The notes under the pieces: generated by a model
The model's input: the letters and a program-made list of their open reading frames with translations, nothing else
Databases searched by the model: none
Told to the model about the DNA's origin: nothing
In this document: positions 1 to 8,638 of the stretch, in pieces
How positions within the stretch are numbered: the first letter of the stretch is position 1
How the letters are laid out: each line of letters begins with the position of its first letter
Position numbers and translations under genes: made by a program
DNA from: Clostridium sp. DSM 17811
Lineage (GTDB): Bacteria > Bacillota > Clostridia > Clostridiales > Clostridiaceae
Length of the DNA: 64,000 nucleotides
NCBI RefSeq assembly: GCF_018861905.1
Contig: NZ_JAHLDU010000008.1
Span: 62,001-126,000 of the forward strand
Direction: 5' to 3'

Positions 1-1080
1 AGTATTAGAGCTATCTTCAGCAGCTTTTCTAACCCGAATTGCTTTTATTTCTATATCATTTGCAAGAGCATTTCCTTTAACTGCGCGCCCCGTAACTTCG
101 GCCACATTTTCTGCAATATTCTCTGTAGTCGCATTTACTTCTTCTGCTGTTGCACTTAGTTGTTCTGCTCCTAGTGATACTTGTCTTACTGATTCATTGA
201 CAATATCCATTTTCGATGATATTTCTTTTGTTGTAGCAGAAAGTCCTTCACTTGTGGTGCTAATGTCAGTAGCACTTTCTGATATTTCTTTAATTAACGT
301 TTTTAAGTTTGCTATAGCTATGTTTATTGCTTTCGCTAAACTTCCAATTTCACTCTTATTATCAAGATCAATAGTTTTTGATAAATCATTTTCTCCGAGA
401 GCTTTAGCTACAGATACAACTTTTTTTATTTGCGTTGAAATTCCTATAGAAATTATTAAACCGAGTGTAATGGCAACAAGTAATCCTATAGCAATTATTA
501 TTATAATTTGAACTATTGCATTATTATATGATGATTGACTATTGTCATAATCAGCTTTTGCCATACCATCAGTTAAGCTAACCTCATTATCTAGAATTGT
601 CTCCATGTCAACTCTAAATTTAGAAGCAGTAATTAAAAGTGTATTTGCTTTAACATAATCACCTTTACCAGCATTTGTAATTAATTCATCTCTTGAAACA
701 CGATATTGTGAAAGTAATTTCTCGAACTCAGTAAATTGTTTTCTAGCTAAATCAGTAGATATATTTGTTTTATAATTTGTAATAAGTGTATCATTTTTTG
801 TTTTTATATATGCAATACTGTCTTTGTATGTATTAAAATCATTCTTATTTTTAGGGTCAATAATTAACAAGGTAATACTTCTTATTTCAGAAAGATTTTC
901 TTTTATATTAAGGATATTCTTCATACCTTTCATATCATTAGTATAGATATTTTTAACATTTGAATTAATACTTTTCATACCATATACCCCAATGAATCCT
1001 ACAACACCTATAAATAATGCAACTATAACGAAGCCTGATACAAGTTTCTGAACTATTTTGAAATCGGTAAACCTTTTCAT
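1..1080 (-). CDS. Methyl-accepting chemotaxis protein, 3' end outside window
   Basis: Membrane chemoreceptor that would signal to the CheA/CheW array. 360 codons are visible from the ATG at 1080, preceded by AAAGGAGTG. A first membrane segment lies at about residues 10-30, then a ~160-residue helical extracytoplasmic domain of the four-helix-bundle (4HB) type, a second membrane segment at about 185-210, a HAMP region (KALGENDLSK), and the start of the cytoplasmic signalling helices rich in Ser, Thr and Ala. The conserved hairpin tip and C-terminus fall outside the window. The ligand cannot be told from sequence. It stands alone, with no other chemotaxis gene adjacent. Confidence 0.93.
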   Translation of the reverse strand, partial: MKRFTDFKIVQKLVSGFVIVALFIGVVGFIGVYGMKSINSNVKNIYTNDMKGMKNILNIKENLSEIRSITLLIIDPKNKNDFNTYKDSIAYIKTKNDTLITNYKTNISTDLARKQFTEFEKLLSQYRVSRDELITNAGKGDYVKANTLLITASKFRVDMETILDNEVSLTDGMAKADYDNSQSSYNNAIVQIIIIIAIGLLVAITLGLIISIGISTQIKKVVSVAKALGENDLSKTIDLDNKSEIGSLAKAINIAIANLKTLIKEISESATDISTTSEGLSATTKEISSKMDIVNESVRQVSLGAEQLSATAEEVNATTENIAENVAEVTGRAVKGNALANDIEIKAIRVRKAAEDSSNT

Positions 1081-1235
1081 TAATTACACTCCTTTAACAA
1101 TATATTATTTCCTTATTGATATAGACTAAATTATTTTACGATTTACCGTAAAATTTTAAATTATAGTGTATACGCTTATCTTAAATTAAAGTATAACGTA
1201 TTGTGTTAATATTATCCATGTTTTTGTTATGAAAA

Positions 1236-1278
1236 AAGACTTTTAACACAATGATATAACAATTGTGTTAAAAGTCTT
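1236..1278 (-). terminator. Rho-independent terminator
   Basis: Perfect inverted repeat with 17-bp arms (1236-1252 and 1262-1278) around a 9-base loop. On the minus strand it is followed by a short T run. It lies 29 bases past the stop of the small Tyr/Asp-rich gene and probably ends the rubrerythrin operon. Confidence 0.8.
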
Positions 1279-1306
1279 GCTTGAAACAATCAAGTAACTA
1301 TATCCA

Positions 1307-1621
1307 TTATTTAATACTGTCATTTACGTATTCTTCATCAACCTCGTAAAAAAGATCTTCATTTATAGTTCTGTATGTGTTATAGATTTCGCTAGTTTCT
1401 ATAGTATACCCAGAGTCATGATTGTCATTGTACTCATTATTTTGAGGAATGGTGGAGGCATAGCTGTAGTCATCGCTATAAATATCGCTGTGCTCATCAT
1501 TATAAGGAACATTTAACTCATCATTGTAAAAAGAGTTGCAACGAGTGTTGTATTCATCTTCATAGGAAAACATTACAGGTGCTATTGGAACTAAGTAGTA
1601 AGTAGGATAGTAAATTATCAT
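1307..1621 (-). CDS. Small Tyr/Asn/Asp-rich protein of unknown function
   Basis: 104 residues, unrecognised. It begins MIIYYPTYYLVPIAPVMFSYED and continues with a low-complexity acidic stretch dominated by Tyr, Asn, Asp and Glu, with repeated motifs such as YNDE and YSDD. There is no signal peptide or membrane segment. The ATG at 1621 is preferred over an upstream GTG because AGGAGG lies 7 bases before it. It starts 11 bases after the rubrerythrin stop, and both precede one terminator, so they are probably one operon. The composition resembles disordered surface or spore-coat-type proteins, but that is only a guess. Confidence 0.7.
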   Translation of the reverse strand: MIIYYPTYYLVPIAPVMFSYEDEYNTRCNSFYNDELNVPYNDEHSDIYSDDYSYASTIPQNNEYNDNHDSGYTIETSEIYNTYRTINEDLFYEVDEEYVNDSIK

Positions 1622-1632
1622 ATTCACACCTC

Positions 1633-2172
1633 CTATTTGTAGTCTTCACAATAGATTTTAAAGTAAGCTCTTGGGAACTTACAGAGTGGACAAAAGGCAG
1701 GGGCTTCTTTTCCAATATGAATATATCCACAATTCATACATTGCCATTTTACATCAGTGTTTCTTTTAAATATCATGCCTGCTTCAAGATTTTCATATAT
1801 TTTCATAAACCTCATTTCATGATTTCCTTCTACTTCTTGTAATTCCTTATAGAAATTTGCAATTTCAGTAAAGCCTTCTGCTCGGGCTTCTTTTTCAAAT
1901 TGTTTATATAGGTTATTACTTTCATGAGCTTCTCCCTCAGCCGAGTCTTTTAAATTATCTGCTGTACTTTTATTCATCTTAAGAAACCTATTGAAAACTT
2001 CTCTTGCGTGAGCCTTTTCATTGTTTGCAGTAGCTTCAAAAATAGAGGCTATATATTCATACCCCTCCTTTTCTGCTTTTTCAGCATAAAATGTATATTT
2101 ATTTCGTGCTCTTGACTCTCCAGCAAAAGTACTGAGAAGATTTCTTTCAGTCTTGCTACCATTTAATTGCAT
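1633..2172 (-). CDS. rbr: Rubrerythrin
   Basis: Non-haem di-iron protein used by anaerobes to reduce hydrogen peroxide. The 179 residues show the four-helix ferritin-like domain with the expected carboxylate/His ligand segments (ESRARNKY, NNEKAHA, EVEGNHE). A C-terminal rubredoxin-like domain (about 143-175) has the Cys pairs CMNCG and CPLCKFP that bind the electron-entry iron. The length is typical of the family. The start has GGAGG 7 bases upstream. The small Tyr/Asp-rich gene follows directly. Two inverted repeats lie upstream (2230-2306) and may serve regulation. Confidence 0.96.
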   Translation of the reverse strand: MQLNGSKTERNLLSTFAGESRARNKYTFYAEKAEKEGYEYIASIFEATANNEKAHAREVFNRFLKMNKSTADNLKDSAEGEAHESNNLYKQFEKEARAEGFTEIANFYKELQEVEGNHEMRFMKIYENLEAGMIFKRNTDVKWQCMNCGYIHIGKEAPAFCPLCKFPRAYFKIYCEDYK

Positions 2173-2224
2173 TAATATTCCTCCATTAAGTAATTTCTCT
2201 TCTTTATTATCTTATTCATTATGG

Positions 2225-2306
2225 TGTCAAAGGTTACCTTGAAAAAGTAACCTTAAATAAAGAATTGCATTTGCTTATAGAGAATAATTAGAAAAGTAAG
2301 CAAATG
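2225..2306. promoter_or_regulatory. Two inverted repeats upstream of rubrerythrin; likely promoter/operator region
   Basis: Within the 341-base gap 2173-2513 there are two dyads: AAGGTTAC/GTAACCTT (2230-2254) and CATTTGCTTA/TAAGCAAATG (2268-2277 and 2297-2306). On the minus strand a TTGACA-like -35 element (2225-2230) abuts the first dyad and points at rbr, but its -10 is weak. The first dyad may be an operator for oxidative-stress control. This is inferred from position only. Confidence 0.35.
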
Positions 2307-2445
2307 AGAGGTTTATGTATAAAAGAAAATATGATTACCGTTTACTAAGCTATAATTTTAGATAGTTCGTTTTTGACCTCTAGGTAAAAAAATGTTATAC
2401 CTAATATCATAGGTTATTATTTTTGAAAATAAAATAACAAATTAA

Positions 2446-2454
2446 TGGTATACT
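2446..2454 (+). promoter_or_regulatory. Extended -10 promoter for cfa
   Basis: TGGTATACT is an extended -10 (TG-N-TATACT) 60 bases before the cfa start. A TTGAAA lies upstream (2423-2428) at a long spacing of 20, so the extended -10 probably carries most of the activity. Confidence 0.45.
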
Positions 2455-2513
2455 TTATTTAGTATTTGTTATTTTTAAAACTATATAAACAATTAATAAA
2501 GGAGTGATATATT

Positions 2514-3689
2514 TTGATTACAGATAAATTATTTTATAAAACTTTATTAAAAAGTATGTTTTCCGATCCATATGAAATTAGGTTTTGGGATGGTGATGAG
2601 GAAAAGTACGGTGAGGGTGAGAGCAAATTTAAAATCATTCTTAATGAGCCGATACCAAAAGGTGATATTATAAATAATCCTTCAATAGCTCTCGGAGAAG
2701 GGTATATGACTAAAAAATTAGAAGTAGAAGGTAGTGTACAGTCTGTTATTGAATCTTTATATAATAATAAAGAAAGTTTTTTAAAAAAGAGTGCGAAATA
2801 TCAACATTTAATAAAAAAGATAAAAAATAGTATAAAAAGGAGTAAAGACAATATAGAATTTCATTATGATATTGGTAATGATTTTTACAAGCTATGGTTA
2901 GATGGTACTATGAGCTATTCTTGTGGATACTTTAAGAATGATACTGATTCTTTATATCAGGCTCAAATTAATAAAATAAATCATATTTTGAAAAAATTAA
3001 ATTTAAAAGAAGGACAAACTCTACTTGACATAGGTTGCGGTTGGGGAGAACTCATAATAACAGCTGCGAAACAATATAAGGTGAAGGCTGTTGGTATTAC
3101 TTTGAGTGAAGAGCAGTTTGAAAAGGCAAATGAAAGAATAAAATCAGAAGGACTAGAGGATTTGGTTGAAGTTAAACTTGAAGATTACAGGCAATTAAAA
3201 AATTTAAGTTTTGATAGAATTGTAAGTATAGGAATGCTAGAGCATGTAGGACTAGATAATTTATCTGAATATTTTCATGTAGTGAATAGTTTATTGAATG
3301 ATAAAGGTCTGTCTTTAGTTCATTGTATAACAGGAATAAATGAAGGCGGTACAAATACATGGATAGACAAATATATTTTTCCAGGTGGACATGTGCCAGC
3401 AATTAAAACTATTATTTCAGATATAGCAGAGCAAAATTTTGAACTAATTGATATAGAAAGTCTTAGAAGGCATTATGGCAAGACGCTGGAACATTGGGCT
3501 GAAAACTTTGAAAATGCTCTTCCTATAATAGAGAAGAGTAAGGATGAAATTTTTATAAGAATGTGGAGATTATACTTAAATTCTTGTGCTGCATCATTTA
3601 ATTGTGGTAATATTAATCTTCATCAGATATTATTCGCCAAAGGAGTAAATAACGATTTACCTTTGACAAGAGAATACTTATATAAATAA
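2514..3689 (+). CDS. cfa: Cyclopropane-fatty-acyl-phospholipid synthase
   Basis: Methylates the double bond of unsaturated phospholipid acyl chains with S-adenosylmethionine to give cyclopropane fatty acids at the inner membrane face. The 391 residues carry the SAM motif LLDIGCGWGE at about 168-177, the post-motif RIVSIGMLEHVG, and the family segment EFHYDIGNDFYKLWLDGTMS. The start is TTG, supported by AAGGAG about 9 bases upstream. A membrane-related lrgA/lrgB pair follows after 64 bases and may be co-transcribed. Confidence 0.95.
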   Translation: MITDKLFYKTLLKSMFSDPYEIRFWDGDEEKYGEGESKFKIILNEPIPKGDIINNPSIALGEGYMTKKLEVEGSVQSVIESLYNNKESFLKKSAKYQHLIKKIKNSIKRSKDNIEFHYDIGNDFYKLWLDGTMSYSCGYFKNDTDSLYQAQINKINHILKKLNLKEGQTLLDIGCGWGELIITAAKQYKVKAVGITLSEEQFEKANERIKSEGLEDLVEVKLEDYRQLKNLSFDRIVSIGMLEHVGLDNLSEYFHVVNSLLNDKGLSLVHCITGINEGGTNTWIDKYIFPGGHVPAIKTIISDIAEQNFELIDIESLRRHYGKTLEHWAENFENALPIIEKSKDEIFIRMWRLYLNSCAASFNCGNINLHQILFAKGVNNDLPLTREYLYK

Positions 3690-3753
3690 AAAACATATAA
3701 ATGAGTTGCCAATTTTCGTGTATTACAATATTTCATAATGAGTAGGTGAAAGA

Positions 3754-4107
3754 ATGAGGTATTTAAGACAATTAATGATTGTTTTAATTCCATATGTTTT
3801 AGGAACTGTATTACAACTAATATTAAAATTACCAATTCCAGGATCTGTTATTGGACTTATTTTATTATTTTTAGGATTGCAAATAGGAATAGTTAAAATT
3901 GAAATGATAGAAGAGCTTTGTGAGTTTCTTTTATCAAATATGTCCTTTTTATTTATACCTGCTGGAGTGGGTCTAATGACGGCATTCGGGGTATTAAAGG
4001 GGAAATGGATACCATTTATGATTATAGTTGTTTTTTCCACATGTGTAGTGTGGATTGTAACAGCACTCGTAGTTAAAATTTTAAGGAAAGGACGTTTACA
4101 TGAATGA
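3754..4107 (+). CDS. lrgA: CidA/LrgA family holin-like protein
   Basis: Small integral membrane protein of 117 residues with four hydrophobic segments and the family signature LPIPGSVIGLILLFL near residue 30. CidA/LrgA proteins modulate murein hydrolase activity, cell lysis and, in some species, pyruvate or by-product transport; the role here is inferred from the family. The lrgB partner overlaps the 3' end by 8 bases, indicating translational coupling. AGGTGA precedes the ATG. CidA and LrgA cannot be told apart from this sequence alone. Confidence 0.88.
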   Translation: MRYLRQLMIVLIPYVLGTVLQLILKLPIPGSVIGLILLFLGLQIGIVKIEMIEELCEFLLSNMSFLFIPAGVGLMTAFGVLKGKWIPFMIIVVFSTCVVWIVTALVVKILRKGRLHE

Positions 4108-4804
4108 TTTAATTACTTCACCAGTTTTTGGTGTAATAACATCTCTTATTGCTTATGAAATTGGACTTTATATAAAGAAAAAAGGCAGACTTTCAATTTT
4201 TAATCCACTTATGATAGCTGTTATTATATTAATATTATTTCTTACAAAGTTTCATATAAAATATGAGGATTATAACAGGGGAGGCCAAATAATTTCATTT
4301 TTTTTATTCCCTGCAACAGTTGCGTTAGCCTTGCCAATGTATAAAAAATTCATGTTATTTAAAGAAAATGCTACACCAATACTTATAGGGATTTTTAGTG
4401 GAGCCATATCTGGTTTTATAAGTGTAGTATTTCTTTCAAAATTATTTGGATTAACAGATGTACTTATTAAATCTTTAATGCCTAAATCTATAACAACACC
4501 TATAGGAATAGCTTTGTCAAAGCAGTTGGGTGGACTTCAATCAATTACAGTTGTAGCGATAATTATTACAGGTATTATAGGTTCAATTGTAGGACCGTTC
4601 TTATATAAAATTTTTAAAATTAATGATAAGGTTGCTCTAGGAATTGCTATGGGGTCATCAGCTCATGCACTTGGAACAGCTAGAGCTATGGAAATAGGGG
4701 AAGTTGAGGGAGCGATGAGTGGTTTAACTATGGCTATTTCAGGAGTTATGACTGTCCTATTATACCCTCTTTTATGGAAGATATTTTTGAAGTTATTTTA
4801 TTAA
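4100..4804 (+). CDS. lrgB: LrgB/CidB family membrane protein
   Basis: Partner of the LrgA-like protein. The 234 residues are mostly hydrophobic, with about seven membrane segments and the family motifs LMPKSITTPIGIALSKQLGG and GSSAHALGTARAME. It acts with its partner in the cytoplasmic membrane, probably in control of autolysis or export of fermentation by-products. The start overlaps the preceding gene, so the two are one operon. No LytSR-type regulator is present nearby. Confidence 0.92.
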   Translation: MNDLITSPVFGVITSLIAYEIGLYIKKKGRLSIFNPLMIAVIILILFLTKFHIKYEDYNRGGQIISFFLFPATVALALPMYKKFMLFKENATPILIGIFSGAISGFISVVFLSKLFGLTDVLIKSLMPKSITTPIGIALSKQLGGLQSITVVAIIITGIIGSIVGPFLYKIFKINDKVALGIAMGSSAHALGTARAMEIGEVEGAMSGLTMAISGVMTVLLYPLLWKIFLKLFY

Positions 4805-4844
4805 CAGCTTTAAACATACTATGTTTTGTAAAAAGCTTATTAAG

Positions 4845-4885
4845 AGCTTCGCAGAAGATGACTTGTAGCTTCGCAGAAGATGACT
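4845..4885 (+). repeat. Tandem direct repeat of 19 bases, two copies
   Basis: AGCTTCGCAGAAGATGACT occurs at 4845-4863 and 4867-4885 (period 22 bases), directly before the AGGGAGG ribosome binding site of the next gene. Each unit is itself partly self-complementary (CTTCGCAGAAG). It may be a slippage duplication in the leader. Confidence 0.85.
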
Positions 4886-4902
4886 AGGGAGGCACTGTAA
4901 TT

Positions 4903-5469
4903 ATGAAAAAAGTTGAAGAAAAAGGACCACTAAATAAATTATTTAATTCGATAGACAACTTATTATCAGATGAGAAAGAGCAAAATTTAAGAAGTAAGCT
5001 CGGAAAAGAGATACGGAAATGTATTTTTACTGATGACATAGTAGAGAGACTTAATGAGAATGATTTTTCAGGAATGGTTGAAGAAGAAGGAGAATCAATA
5101 GCACTTTTTTCTATGATATTCCCTATTTTCGTTGAGAAAAATAGTGTCATCTTTAGGTTGTATAAGCATAAAGTTGAAGTTGATTTATCAGATGAAATGA
5201 GTGATAGATATATTTATATATTCTCAGATGGAAGACTTACATCTGGTCTATTTCAATGTTTTAAACTTTATGACGACGAATATATGTATGGAGTAAAAAA
5301 AATAATAGATATGATTCCAAGTTTTAAGGATACTGTAAAAGAGGCACTTGTGACTTTAAATAATAATGAAGTATTCACTAAAGAGAAAATGGGAACATTT
5401 AAGGAAAGAGAAGTAATCGCTAAAGATAATTTTAATGAATTATTTGAGAGTTTAAATGCGTTTAAGTAA
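4903..5469 (+). CDS. Conserved-looking cytoplasmic protein of unknown function
   Basis: 188 residues, not recognised. It is soluble, rich in Glu, Lys, Asp and Phe, with no signal peptide, membrane segment, metal-binding motif or Walker motif. The N-terminal part is predicted helical (LNKLFNSIDNLLSDEKEQNL). A central part contains short hydrophobic strands (RYIYIFSDGR). The ATG is preceded by AGGGAGG, with a 19-base direct repeat just before that. A strong hairpin follows the stop. It is probably monocistronic. No function is proposed. Confidence 0.75.
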   Translation: MKKVEEKGPLNKLFNSIDNLLSDEKEQNLRSKLGKEIRKCIFTDDIVERLNENDFSGMVEEEGESIALFSMIFPIFVEKNSVIFRLYKHKVEVDLSDEMSDRYIYIFSDGRLTSGLFQCFKLYDDEYMYGVKKIIDMIPSFKDTVKEALVTLNNNEVFTKEKMGTFKEREVIAKDNFNELFESLNAFK

Positions 5470-5490
5470 TTGTATGTATATTATGAAAAT

Positions 5491-5522
5491 AGTAAAGGAG
5501 GAGCCTAGGCGTCTCCTTTACT
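5491..5522. terminator. Bidirectional terminator between convergent genes
   Basis: AGTAAAGGAG pairs with CTCCTTTACT around a 12-base loop; T-rich sequence flanks both sides. It lies between the + strand gene ending at 5469 and the minus gene ending at 5538. Confidence 0.8.
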
Positions 5523-5537
5523 TATTTAATTAAAAAT

Positions 5538-6029
5538 TTAACACATAACAATAATTTTATAGGGACTTGTTTGTGCTGGGATACTCCTTGTGGTAACACC
5601 ATAGATAACAATTAGATTCCGGTTTGTTGGACTTTTGGTAAATAATTGACCGTTTTCTAGTATTATCTGCGTCCAAGGGGCAATGTTTAATTTTAAGTTA
5701 TTATCGTTACTTACAAGATTATTGTTAAAATAGTCTACTTTTACATTTTGATAAGGTGAATCTTTTGCCATAACGATTGCTCTAAATTGTGGTGGAAAAA
5801 TGAGAACAGTAGGTGCATTTGCATCATAAAAGCCAGTTACAATATCACCGAGTGTCACCATTACGTGGTTCACAAAGTAAGTTGTCGGTCCGACTACGAA
5901 ATTCACTAAATTTCCATATCTATTTTCTACAGACATTAATTTATAACAGCCTGCATCTTTTCCAGTTTCATCTATCCAAAAATCATTGATCATTGTAATT
6001 ACTCCATGAAAAGGTTGGAAATTGTTCAT
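5538..6029 (-). CDS. Hypothetical protein, beta-rich
   Basis: 163 residues, not recognised. The sequence alternates hydrophobic and polar residues in short strands (NLVNFVVGPTTYFVNHVMV, TVLIFPPQFRAIVMAK), suggesting a compact beta-barrel or OB-like fold; there is no signal peptide. It has few charged residues and two Cys, the second being the last residue. The ATG has GAGGAATT upstream. It lies 29 bases after a proline-rich gene on the same strand and is probably co-transcribed with it. Similar small polar proteins are common among spore-associated proteins of clostridia, but nothing here proves that role. Confidence 0.72.
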   Translation of the reverse strand: MNNFQPFHGVITMINDFWIDETGKDAGCYKLMSVENRYGNLVNFVVGPTTYFVNHVMVTLGDIVTGFYDANAPTVLIFPPQFRAIVMAKDSPYQNVKVDYFNNNLVSNDNNLKLNIAPWTQIILENGQLFTKSPTNRNLIVIYGVTTRSIPAQTSPYKIIVMC

Positions 6030-6058
6030 ATTAATTCCTCGATTCCTTAATTACTAAT

Positions 6059-6475
6059 TTAAAAACATTGGAAACTACTAATTTCTCTAAGATCCATTCC
6101 AAAATATCTCCAAGTATTTCTATACCAGCGAAAACCAGATACAGATCTAGGACCCACAAATGTAAGCCATGCCCAGAATCCTCTACCTCTTTTGGGCCAT
6201 ATATATACAAATCTACGAAGGCAAGGCCTAATTGCACCTTGATCTATAGCTAGGGGAGTAGCACCAAATTGTTGAACCTTAGGTTCAGGCGGGGTAAAGT
6301 TTGGAGCTGAAGAAGGTGGTCTGCCTGAAGGTGTACCTCCTTGGGGACCACCTTGTGGAAATGGTGGGAAAGGATTCATTTGCCTATAGGGACAGGATAA
6401 TGGAAAATATTGAGCTTCTTGTTCATAAGTATTATTTAAATTAAATGATTTAATAGTATCTTCATCGATATACAT
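6059..6475 (-). CDS. Proline-rich protein with aromatic/basic C-terminal domain
   Basis: 138 residues, unrecognised. An acidic N-terminus is followed by a Pro/Gly/Gln linker (about 31-70, with PFPPFPQGGPQGG) and then a dense Trp/Arg/Phe domain (about 80-130) with blocks such as FVYIWPKRGRGFWAWL and SGFRWYRNTWRYFGMDL. The layout of a disordered linker joined to a compact aromatic/basic module suggests a surface or spore-layer binding role; this is inference. It is first in a probable two-gene unit with the beta-rich hypothetical protein downstream. Confidence 0.72.
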   Translation of the reverse strand: MYIDEDTIKSFNLNNTYEQEAQYFPLSCPYRQMNPFPPFPQGGPQGGTPSGRPPSSAPNFTPPEPKVQQFGATPLAIDQGAIRPCLRRFVYIWPKRGRGFWAWLTFVGPRSVSGFRWYRNTWRYFGMDLREISSFQCF

Positions 6476-6591
6476 TAAATTAACTCCTTAAAGTATTTAC
6501 AATATAATATATGGTTAAATTGATGATTTTGTTATTTAAAATTAAAAATTTTTTTATTTAAGTATACAGTTTAGGATATATGTATATTTTT

Positions 6592-6621
6592 TAGACAGTC
6601 CTATGATATTGATTGTATAAA
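6592..6621 (+). promoter_or_regulatory. Candidate promoter of the oleate hydratase gene
   Basis: TAGACA, 18-base spacer, TATAAA, about 110 bases before the start. The TTTTTTAGACAGT block recurs upstream of the oleate hydratase fragment near 59.5 kb, so it may be a conserved part of this gene's control region. Confidence 0.4.
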
Positions 6622-6733
6622 ATTATAGTGATTAGATTTATATTATACATATGGCAAGCTAATAACTTGATATATGTAAATTTAAATTAGTTTTATAGGA
6701 GAGTACATAAATTTTAAAATGGAGGGTGTTAAA

Positions 6734-8389
6734 ATGAAATTCAATTTTGATCAAACTATTGATGTAGAAAAAACAAATGCTTATATGGTTGGTGCTGGAC
6801 TTGCATCAATGGCAGCTGCGATATATTTAATCAGAGATGGACATGTTCCAGGAAAAAATATTCATATATATGAAGAATTAGACATAACAGGTGGAAGTAT
6901 GGACGGAAATGGTAATGCAAAGGATGGTTATGTAATCCGTGGTGGAAGAATGTTTGATAGAGAAGCTTATGCTTGTACATTTGGAATAATGGAAAGCATT
7001 CCATCATTAACTGATCCTAAGGTTTCAATAATGGATGAATTTAATGCTTTTAATAAAGAGATTCATACTCATGCAAAAGCTAGGTTAATAGATAATGATG
7101 CTAATATATTAGATGTATCGACTTTGGGATTTGACCGCGAAGATAGAATGGCATTAATGGATATAATGATTAACTCTGAAGATTCTTTAGGAACAAAAAC
7201 TATTAAAGAGTGTTTCCCAGAAGCATTCTTTAAGACAAATTTTTGGCTTCAGTGGACTACACTCTTTGCATTTGAGACTTGGCATAGTGCTGTAGAACTT
7301 AAGAGATATCTTCATAGATTTATTCAAGAGTTACCACGACTTAAAGATTTATCTGGAATACGTCGTACACCATATAATCAATATGATTCAATGTTATTAC
7401 CTATGACAAAATGGTTAAAATCACAAGGGGTTAATTTCGAATTAAACTGCAGAGTAACTGATTTAGAATTTAAACCATCGGATACTGAAACTACAGTTAC
7501 GGCATTTAAATGTCTTAAAAATGGAAAAGAAACTAGAATAGAGGTTGGCGCTGGAGATTTAGCATTTGCTACTATTGGTTCATTAACAGCGGGTACTAGC
7601 CTTGGATCAATGACTAAGCCGGCAATAATTAATGACAAGCATGTAGGTGGAGCATGGGATCTTTGGGAGAAAATTGCAAAGGGTCGTCCTGAGTTTGGTA
7701 ATCCAAAGGTTTTTGATGAACGAGTTGAAGAATCAATGTGGGAGTCTTTCACAGTTACACTTAAGGATCCAACAATGTATAAGAAAATAATAGAATTCTC
7801 AGGTAATCAGCCGGGTACTGGTGCCCATATGACATTTAGAGATTCTGCATGGCTCATGACAATAGTTTTGCATAATCAACCACATTTTATTGGTCAAGCT
7901 GATGAAATACAAATTATTTGGGGTTATTCTTTATTCCCATACGCAAAAGGTGATTTTATAAAGAAGAGAATGGTAGATTGTAGCGGCGCGGAAATATTAG
8001 CTGAGGTATTATATCACCTAAACTTTAAAGATGATATGAAGAAAATTATAGAAACATCTATTTGTATACCATGTATATTACCGTTTACAACAGCACAATT
8101 TTTAACTAGGGCAAAGGGTGATAGACCTCAAAATATTCCAGAAGGTTCAACTAATTTAGCATTGCTTGGACAATTCTGTGAAATAAAAGATGACGTAGTA
8201 TTTACAATGGATTATTCAGTAAGAGGTGCACAAATTGCTGTTTATAAATTCCTAAATCTAAATAAGAGACTTACTCCTATTTATAAAGGACAACATGATG
8301 TACGTGTAATGCTTAATTCTGTACTTGAAATGATGAAGGATGATAATTTAAGTAAGGAATTACTTGCAATAAAATCTTTATTAAAATAA
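6734..8389 (+). CDS. ohyA: Oleate hydratase (myosin-cross-reactive antigen family)
   Basis: FAD-dependent enzyme that adds water to the cis-9 double bond of oleic and related acids, giving 10-hydroxy fatty acids; it is associated with detoxification of free unsaturated fatty acids. 551 residues. The N-terminal dinucleotide motif YMVGAGLASMAAAIYLIRDG is followed by IYEELDITGGSMDG, and further family segments run through the whole length with no interruption. The ATG at 6734 is used because GGAGGG lies 8 bases upstream; an ATG at 6719 sits inside that site. The gene is monocistronic with its own terminator. Two fragments of a second copy occur at 55.8 and 59.7 kb. Confidence 0.95.
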   Translation: MKFNFDQTIDVEKTNAYMVGAGLASMAAAIYLIRDGHVPGKNIHIYEELDITGGSMDGNGNAKDGYVIRGGRMFDREAYACTFGIMESIPSLTDPKVSIMDEFNAFNKEIHTHAKARLIDNDANILDVSTLGFDREDRMALMDIMINSEDSLGTKTIKECFPEAFFKTNFWLQWTTLFAFETWHSAVELKRYLHRFIQELPRLKDLSGIRRTPYNQYDSMLLPMTKWLKSQGVNFELNCRVTDLEFKPSDTETTVTAFKCLKNGKETRIEVGAGDLAFATIGSLTAGTSLGSMTKPAIINDKHVGGAWDLWEKIAKGRPEFGNPKVFDERVEESMWESFTVTLKDPTMYKKIIEFSGNQPGTGAHMTFRDSAWLMTIVLHNQPHFIGQADEIQIIWGYSLFPYAKGDFIKKRMVDCSGAEILAEVLYHLNFKDDMKKIIETSICIPCILPFTTAQFLTRAKGDRPQNIPEGSTNLALLGQFCEIKDDVVFTMDYSVRGAQIAVYKFLNLNKRLTPIYKGQHDVRVMLNSVLEMMKDDNLSKELLAIKSLLK

Positions 8390-8404
8390 TTTAAATAATA
8401 GAAG

Positions 8405-8447
8405 GAAGTCATAAGCTCTTAAATTAAAAGCTTATGGCTTCTTTTTT
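8405..8447 (+). terminator. Terminator of ohyA
   Basis: GAAGTCATAAGCT pairs with AGCTTATGGCTTC (one G-T pair) and is followed by TTTTTT, 15 bases past the stop. Confidence 0.9.
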
Positions 8448-8638
8448 ATGTATTTCATTTTGATGTAGTTATTTAAAAATGTAAGCCTAATGTTTATTTA
8501 TTACAATTTTGTAGCTTTTAAGTTGTATGTATTTATGTTTAATGGTAACATTGTATTTATAAAAAAGGGCAGTACTAAAGAAATAGGTAAAAGTAATTTA
8601 ATTCAAAATAATTATGAATATTGAATAGGAGTAATTTC

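Noticed and set aside
6031-6237. Minus-strand frame of 68 codons within the Pro-rich gene
   Set aside because: It is a different frame over the Trp/Arg-rich part of the real gene.
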